Of a stretch of DNA of 32,353 nucleotides, positions 26,926-32,353 are shown piece after piece. Every line of letters starts with the position of its first letter. Position 1 is the first letter of the stretch. Under the pieces are notes generated by a model. It saw only the letters and a list, made by a program, of their open reading frames with translations, was not told the origin of the DNA and did no database searches. This DNA comes from Betaproteobacteria bacterium (GTDB lineage: Bacteria > Pseudomonadota > Gammaproteobacteria > Burkholderiales > Gallionellaceae), in NCBI GenBank assembly GCA_020055845.1, contig JAGVIV010000270.1:1-32353 (forward strand), read 5' to 3'. Both the position numbers and the translations under genes were made by a program.

Positions 26926-27028
26926 GGTATCATGCCGTGCGTTTTTAAACGCATTCGGCCACGGATAGACTCGGATCGTTCATCGGTGCGCCGGAATGAC
27001 GGTGCTAATTAATTTTAAGGTTCAATTT

Positions 27029-27346
27029 ATGCGTATCAGTATCGTTTTAGTTTCCTTGTTGTTGGCCTCGTGCAGCTGGCTTATGCCGCATAAAGTCGAG
27101 ATTCGTCAGGGCAATCTCATTTCTCCCGAGATGCGCGCGCGCCTGAAGGTTGGCATGACGCAGCAGCAGGTCAAAGCCGTACTCGGCACGCCATTAGTCA
27201 ACGATCCTTTTCATGCAAGCCGCTGGGACTACCTTTACCGTTTCGAGCAGGAAGGCAAGCTGATCGAAGAGCAGCACATGACGCTGTATTTTGACAAAGA
27301 CACATTGCAGCGCATCGAGGATGCTGCGCCCGCCGACAAAAAATAG
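27029..27346 (+). CDS. bamE: Outer-membrane assembly lipoprotein BamE (SmpA/OmlA)
   Basis: This 105-residue lipoprotein component of the BAM complex helps insert beta-barrel proteins into the outer membrane. Lipobox LLASC places the lipidated Cys at residue 14. The BamE core is present ([42 protein letters not shown]). AAGG at 27017–27020 is 8 bp before the ATG. dapB follows after 8 bp, so the two are probably co-transcribed. The fur gene that usually flanks bamE in betaproteobacteria is absent here. Confidence 0.96.
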   Translation: MRISIVLVSLLLASCSWLMPHKVEIRQGNLISPEMRARLKVGMTQQQVKAVLGTPLVNDPFHASRWDYLYRFEQEGKLIEEQHMTLYFDKDTLQRIEDAAPADKK

Positions 27347-27354
27347 GACGAAGT

Positions 27355-28158
27355 ATGAGCAAAATAAAGATAGTGATTGCGGGTTGCAGCGGACGTATGG
27401 GCAAGGTGCTGCTGGAGTGCATCGAGCAGTCGACTGATCTGGTCTTGCATGCCGCGCTCGACCATGAGGCCAGCCCGGCCTTGGGCAAAGATGCCAGCGA
27501 ATTCGGCGGAGCGCGCGGTATCAAAATCATTTGCGATGTGCAGACTGCATTGCAGGGGGCGGATGTGCTGATTGACTTCACGCGTCCCGAAGGCACATTG
27601 CACCATCTGGAAATCTGCCAGCAACTGGGCGTGCATATCGTCGTCGGCACCACGGGATTCAACGCGCAGCAAAAAGCCCAGCTCGGTGCAGCCGCGCAAA
27701 AGATCGGTGTGATGTTCGCGCCCAATATGAGCGTAGGTGTGAACCTGATTTTCAAGTTGCTGGAAACCGCATCGCGCGTGCTGAGTCACGGCTACGATAT
27801 AGAAATCATCGAAGCGCATCACCGCCACAAAGTCGATGCGCCGTCCGGCACGGCACTGGGTTTGGGCGAAGTGGTGGCGCGCACTTTGGGTCGCGATCTG
27901 GATAAATGCGCGGTCTACGGACGCGAAGGTGTCACCGGTGAACGCGATCCTTCCACCATCGGTTTCGCCACCGTGCGCGGCGGCGACATCGTGGGCGATC
28001 ATACCGTGCTGTATGCCGGTATCGGTGAGCGCATCGAGATTACCCACAAAGCCAGTAGCCGTGCCACTTTCGCCATCGGCGCTTTGCGCGCCGCGCGCTT
28101 TCTAAAAGCCCACCCGCCGGGCATGTATGACATGCAGGACGTGCTGGATTTGAAATAA
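27355..28158 (+). CDS. dapB: 4-hydroxy-tetrahydrodipicolinate reductase
   Basis: This 267-residue enzyme reduces hydroxy-tetrahydrodipicolinate in lysine and diaminopimelate synthesis. The nucleotide motif GCSGRMG is at residues 10–16. The catalytic block [16 protein letters not shown] lies near residue 156, and [16 protein letters not shown] near residue 202. GGACGAAG stands just before the ATG. Its position after bamE and before carAB fits the betaproteobacterial order dapB–carA–carB, here with glutaredoxin-like and mntP genes in between. Confidence 0.97.
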   Translation: MSKIKIVIAGCSGRMGKVLLECIEQSTDLVLHAALDHEASPALGKDASEFGGARGIKIICDVQTALQGADVLIDFTRPEGTLHHLEICQQLGVHIVVGTTGFNAQQKAQLGAAAQKIGVMFAPNMSVGVNLIFKLLETASRVLSHGYDIEIIEAHHRHKVDAPSGTALGLGEVVARTLGRDLDKCAVYGREGVTGERDPSTIGFATVRGGDIVGDHTVLYAGIGERIEITHKASSRATFAIGALRAARFLKAHPPGMYDMQDVLDLK

Positions 28159-28167
28159 GTTTTTTGC

Positions 28168-28182
28168 GCCCCGCGACGGGGC
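28168..28182. repeat. Perfect small palindrome after dapB
   Basis: GCCCCG-CGA-CGGGGC forms a 6-bp stem. The T-run TTTTTT lies before it rather than after, so it is not a canonical terminator in either direction, though it may still stabilise the dapB transcript end. Confidence 0.5.
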
Positions 28183-28205
28183 GTGTTCACTGGGCTTTGC
28201 ATACA

Positions 28206-28583
28206 ATGATAAAAATTTTCTTCAGGACGCTGCGTCTGCTGCTGATGCCTTTTATGCTGCTATGGGCAAGGCTGGGAATGCCAAAAGGAATGGTGCGCGC
28301 AGTTGAAGCTCAAAAAAAGATCGATGCGGAGTGTCTCTCTTTGGCGCTCTACCATTTCAAGACCTGTCCATTTTGTATCAAAGTGCGCCGCGAGATGGCT
28401 AGATTATCTTTGACTATAGACTTGCGCGATGCCCAGCATGATCCCGTGCACCGGGCTGCGTTGCTGCAAGGTGGCGGCAAGATACAGACACCCTGTCTGC
28501 AAATCACCGACGCGCAAGGCGCTGTTCAGTGGCTGTATGAGTCGGAAGACATCATCAAATATTTACAGCAACGCTTTTCCTGA
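28206..28583 (+). CDS. Membrane-anchored glutaredoxin-like protein
   Basis: This 125-residue protein has a hydrophobic N-terminal segment (residues 4–20, FFRTLRLLLMPFMLLW) ahead of a thioredoxin-fold domain. It has the CPFC dithiol at residues 54–57 and the cis-Pro motif TP at 95–96. SEDIIKYLQQRF is a GST-N/glutaredoxin-like end. It probably handles glutathione-linked thiol exchange at the inner membrane, with the domain on the cytosolic side by the positive-inside rule. The ATG at 28206 starts just before the hydrophobic segment. A TTG at 28164 would add residues read through a palindrome. No specific partner is evident. Confidence 0.8.
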   Translation: MIKIFFRTLRLLLMPFMLLWARLGMPKGMVRAVEAQKKIDAECLSLALYHFKTCPFCIKVRREMARLSLTIDLRDAQHDPVHRAALLQGGGKIQTPCLQITDAQGAVQWLYESEDIIKYLQQRFS

Positions 28584-28612
28584 GAGTTTCAAAAGCGTGA
28601 ACTGCAAAACAT

Positions 28613-28623
28613 CCGCTTAGCGG
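28613..28623 (-). terminator. Weak hairpin between glutaredoxin-like gene and mntP
   Basis: CCGC-TTA-GCGG is a 4-bp stem. Read on the minus strand it is followed by ATGTTTTGC, so it could weakly terminate mntP. The stem is short. Confidence 0.3.
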
Positions 28624-28646
28624 CATCCGTTGTGGTTCCGGCTTAT

Positions 28647-29180
28647 TTAAATGATGAGGAACTTGATCCCCATCAGGATTAACACCACCCCGCCGAATAT
28701 CTCCGCTTTGCTCTCAAGCCAAGTGCCGCTACGTTTGCCTATCAGCACGCCGACCCAGCTAAACGCGAAGGTTGTCACGCCGATGATGATGCAGGCCAGA
28801 TAGGGATTGAAGTCCAGCAGGGTGAGGCTGAATCCGGCGGCCATCGCGTCGATGCTGGTGGCGACGGCGAGCAACAGCATCATCTTGTTGGTAATGGCAG
28901 CGATGTCTTCTTCGATACCTTCCTGCAAGCCTTCGTAGACCATTTTGCCGCCTATGAGCAGCAACAGGGCGAAAGCGATCCAGTGGGAATAGTCGGCCAG
29001 CCAGCCCAGCACCCCCTTGCCACCCAGATAGCCTATGAAGGGCATCAGCGCTTGGAATAGGCCGAAGAAAAGTCCGGCTTTTAAGCCCAGTCCCTTGATG
29101 TCTCCTTTGGAGCCGAGTCCGATGGAAACGGCAAACGCATCCATGCTGAGGGCGATAGCTAACACAATGACTTCAAACAT
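28647..29180 (-). CDS. mntP: Manganese efflux pump MntP
   Basis: This 177-residue inner-membrane exporter lowers cytosolic Mn2+. Six hydrophobic segments are evident in two repeats of three. The first helix carries [14 protein letters not shown] and the fourth [13 protein letters not shown]; their aspartates are the known metal-path residues of the family. The end [14 protein letters not shown] is typical. The gene is divergent from carA. No yybP-ykoY manganese riboswitch could be recognised in the 200-bp intergenic region. Confidence 0.95.
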   Translation of the reverse strand: MFEVIVLAIALSMDAFAVSIGLGSKGDIKGLGLKAGLFFGLFQALMPFIGYLGGKGVLGWLADYSHWIAFALLLLIGGKMVYEGLQEGIEEDIAAITNKMMLLLAVATSIDAMAAGFSLTLLDFNPYLACIIIGVTTFAFSWVGVLIGKRSGTWLESKAEIFGGVVLILMGIKFLII

Positions 29181-29277
29181 ATTGGTGGCTCATGTTGGGG
29201 ATTTATGGTGGACGTTGCTGCATCCGGATTATACGCGCGGCGCGAATCCTTTGTTGCCACAAGGCTGCGGGCAAGGT

Positions 29278-29306
29278 TTGATGCAGACCTGCTAATCCGC
29301 TATAAT
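29278..29306 (+). promoter_or_regulatory. Promoter of carAB
   Basis: TTGATG (29278–29283), 17 bp, then a perfect TATAAT (29301–29306). It is located 75 bp before the carA start, upstream of a stable leader hairpin. Confidence 0.75.
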
Positions 29307-29320
29307 GCGCAGCAATCCAA

Positions 29321-29351
29321 AAGCGGGACGAGCCAAGTGCTTATCCCGCTT
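29321..29351 (+). promoter_or_regulatory. Leader hairpin of carA, possible attenuator
   Basis: A perfect 8-bp stem AAGCGGGA/TCCCGCTT encloses an inner AGC/GCT stem with loop CAAGT. The TATAAT ends 15 bp before the stem, so the hairpin falls at the very 5' end of the transcript. It is followed by CTTTAT, a modest U-tract. Pyrimidine or arginine control of carAB is known in many bacteria. The mechanism here is inferred. Confidence 0.55.
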
Positions 29352-29380
29352 CTTTATGTCCAGTTTTGAGGGAGTCTCCG

Positions 29381-30568
29381 GTGTCGCAAACAAGTCCTGC
29401 CATTCTAGTTTTAGCCGATGGGACAGTGTTTCGCGGAACCGCCATTGGCGCGTCCGGTAGCAGTGTCGGTGAGGTTGTTTTTAATACTTCCATGACCGGT
29501 TACCAAGAGATACTGACCGACCCGTCCTACTGCCGCCAAATCGTTACACTGACCTATCCGCATATCGGTAATGTGGGCTGCAACCCGGAAGATGTGGAGT
29601 CGCGACAAGTATTCGCCAGCGGCCTCATCATTCGCGACCTGTCGATGACGGTGAGCAATTTCCGCGCAACGCAATCTCTGCCCGAATATCTCAAGGCCAA
29701 CAATGTAGTCGCCATCGCCGGGATTGATACGCGCAAGCTGACGCGCATCCTGCGCAGCAAGGGGGCGCAGAGTGGCTGCATCGCCACGGGCGATAACGTG
29801 GAAGCTGCGCTGGCTGCGGCTCGCGGTTTCGCGGGTTTGGCTGGTATGGATTTGGCGCAGGTGGTGACTTGCGACAAACCCTACGAGTGGAAGCAGCGCG
29901 AGTGGGAGTTGGGCGTGGGATATGAGGATGTAGGAGCTAGGACTGAGGATTTAGCTAAAAGCGGAGCCGCAGCGTCCTCTCAATCCTCAATCCTCAATCC
30001 TAATTCCTATCATGTGGTGGCTTACGACTTTGGCGTGAAGCGCAATATCCTGCGCATGCTGGCCGAGCGCGGTTGTAAGATCACCGTGGTTCCCGCCAAA
30101 ACTTCCGCCGCCGATGTGCTGGCGATGAAGCCGGACGGCGTGTTCCTGTCCAATGGTCCCGGCGATCCTGAGCCGTGCGATTACGCGATCAACGCGACGA
30201 AGAAATACCTTGAAGCCGGTGTGCCGCTGTTCGGTATCTGTCTCGGTCATCAGATTTTGGGGCTGGCTTCCGGCGCGAAGACCGTGAAGATGAAGTTCGG
30301 CCATCGCGGCGCAAACCATCCGGTGCAGGACACGTTGACCAAACGCGTGATGATTACCAGTCAAAACCACGGCTTTGCGGTGGATGCTACGACCTTGCCA
30401 AAGAATGCGCGCGTCACACACATCTCGCTGTTCGACGGCACACTGCAAGGTTTCGAGCTGACTGACAAGCCGGCGTTCTGTTTCCAAGGTCATCCCGAGG
30501 CGAGTCCCGGGCCGCATGACGTGGATGTTTTGTTTGATCGCTTCGTTGCGATGATGGGTGCTAAGTAA
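29381..30568 (+). CDS. carA: Carbamoyl-phosphate synthase small (glutaminase) subunit
   Basis: This 395-residue subunit hydrolyses glutamine and passes ammonia to CarB for carbamoyl phosphate, used in arginine and pyrimidine synthesis. The N-terminal domain has ADGTVFRG and the [17 protein letters not shown] block. The class I amidotransferase domain has the Cys nucleophile in GICLGHQ and the His/Glu of GHPEAS. GTG at 29381 is chosen as start because GAGGGAG at 29368–29374 is 6 bp upstream. Residues 182–209 of the linker before [13 protein letters not shown] are coded by inverted heptamer arrays and are unlike other CarA; the linker is about 18 residues longer than in E. coli. carB starts at the base after the stop. 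Confidence 0.96.
   Translation: MSQTSPAILVLADGTVFRGTAIGASGSSVGEVVFNTSMTGYQEILTDPSYCRQIVTLTYPHIGNVGCNPEDVESRQVFASGLIIRDLSMTVSNFRATQSLPEYLKANNVVAIAGIDTRKLTRILRSKGAQSGCIATGDNVEAALAAARGFAGLAGMDLAQVVTCDKPYEWKQREWELGVGYEDVGARTEDLAKSGAAASSQSSILNPNSYHVVAYDFGVKRNILRMLAERGCKITVVPAKTSAADVLAMKPDGVFLSNGPGDPEPCDYAINATKKYLEAGVPLFGICLGHQILGLASGAKTVKMKFGHRGANHPVQDTLTKRVMITSQNHGFAVDATTLPKNARVTHISLFDGTLQGFELTDKPAFCFQGHPEASPGPHDVDVLFDRFVAMMGAK
29924..30007. repeat. Inverted heptanucleotide-array element read in frame within carA
   Basis: The left arm has four heptamers: GGATGTA, GGAGCTA, GGACTGA, GGATTTA (29926–29953). The right arm has three exact TCAATCC copies and TAATTCC (29980–30007), which on the other strand read GGAATTA and three GGATTGA. 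The arms are complementary in pattern, so the element can fold back. It codes residues 182–209 of CarA without a stop. Confidence 0.8.

Positions 30569-32353
<1,785 letters not shown>

Noticed and set aside
28161-28190. Terminator directly after dapB
   Set aside because: The T-run precedes the palindrome instead of following it, so it does not meet Rho-independent terminator form.
29181-29300. Manganese (yybP-ykoY) riboswitch upstream of mntP
   Set aside because: I could not find the conserved loop sequences on the minus strand. A covariance-model search would settle it.
29980-30007. CRISPR-like tandem repeats in carA
   Set aside because: The units are 7 bp with no spacers, inside a coding gene. 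They are a simple heptamer array, not CRISPR.

Overview
The window reads as a contiguous piece of a betaproteobacterial chromosome with moderately high GC, without tRNA or rRNA genes, transposases or CRISPR. The best guess is the Gallionellaceae/Nitrosomonadales neighbourhood. This rests on protein style and gene order (fmdB–DUF502–aspS–nudB, EEP–clsB, hrcA–hemH, nadK–recN–bamE–dapB–carAB), not on a marker gene, so the family-level guess is only moderate.

Layout. 37–2259 (minus): monomeric NADP isocitrate dehydrogenase. 2391–7018 (plus): rluE-type pseudouridine synthase, then FmdB zinc ribbon–DUF502–aspS, then a secreted RNase Sa-type ribonuclease and a barstar-like inhibitor lodged between aspS and nudB. 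nadA overlaps the end of nudB. 8261–11315: three exported envelope proteins (LpoB-like lipoprotein, COG3014-like lipoprotein, LPP20-like protein). 11338–13223: EEP-family phosphohydrolase and cardiolipin synthase B, overlapping by 4 bp. 13228–14251: a broken partial duplicate of a YcgR-type PilZ gene followed by the intact gene. 14261–16485 (minus): hemH and hrcA. 16531–17604 (minus): an active-looking GGDEF diguanylate cyclase. 17772–22681 (plus): TetR regulator, membrane fusion lipoprotein and RND permease. 22798–24121: divergent HxlR regulator and qorB-type quinone reductase, closed by a strong terminator. 24226–28158: nadK, recN, bamE, dapB. 28206–28583: membrane-anchored glutaredoxin-like protein. 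28647–29180 (minus): mntP. 29381–end: carA and the first 595 codons of carB.

Most genes are housekeeping: TCA cycle, translation, NAD synthesis and phosphorylation, heme, DNA repair, outer-membrane assembly, lysine, and arginine/pyrimidine precursors. Accessory material sits in three places: the RNase/barstar pair, the envelope lipoprotein trio, and the GGDEF–RND–qorB block that separates hrcA–hemH from nadK–recN.

The most unusual features are these. An inverted pair of heptanucleotide arrays is read in frame through the inter-domain linker of carA. The RNase Sa homologue appears to have lost the family disulfide and gained a Cys pair elsewhere. A PilZ gene fragment ends at a GAA-to-TAA change. 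Small inverted-repeat elements lie between genes, including one inside the RND operon. No wholly new multi-gene system is evident.
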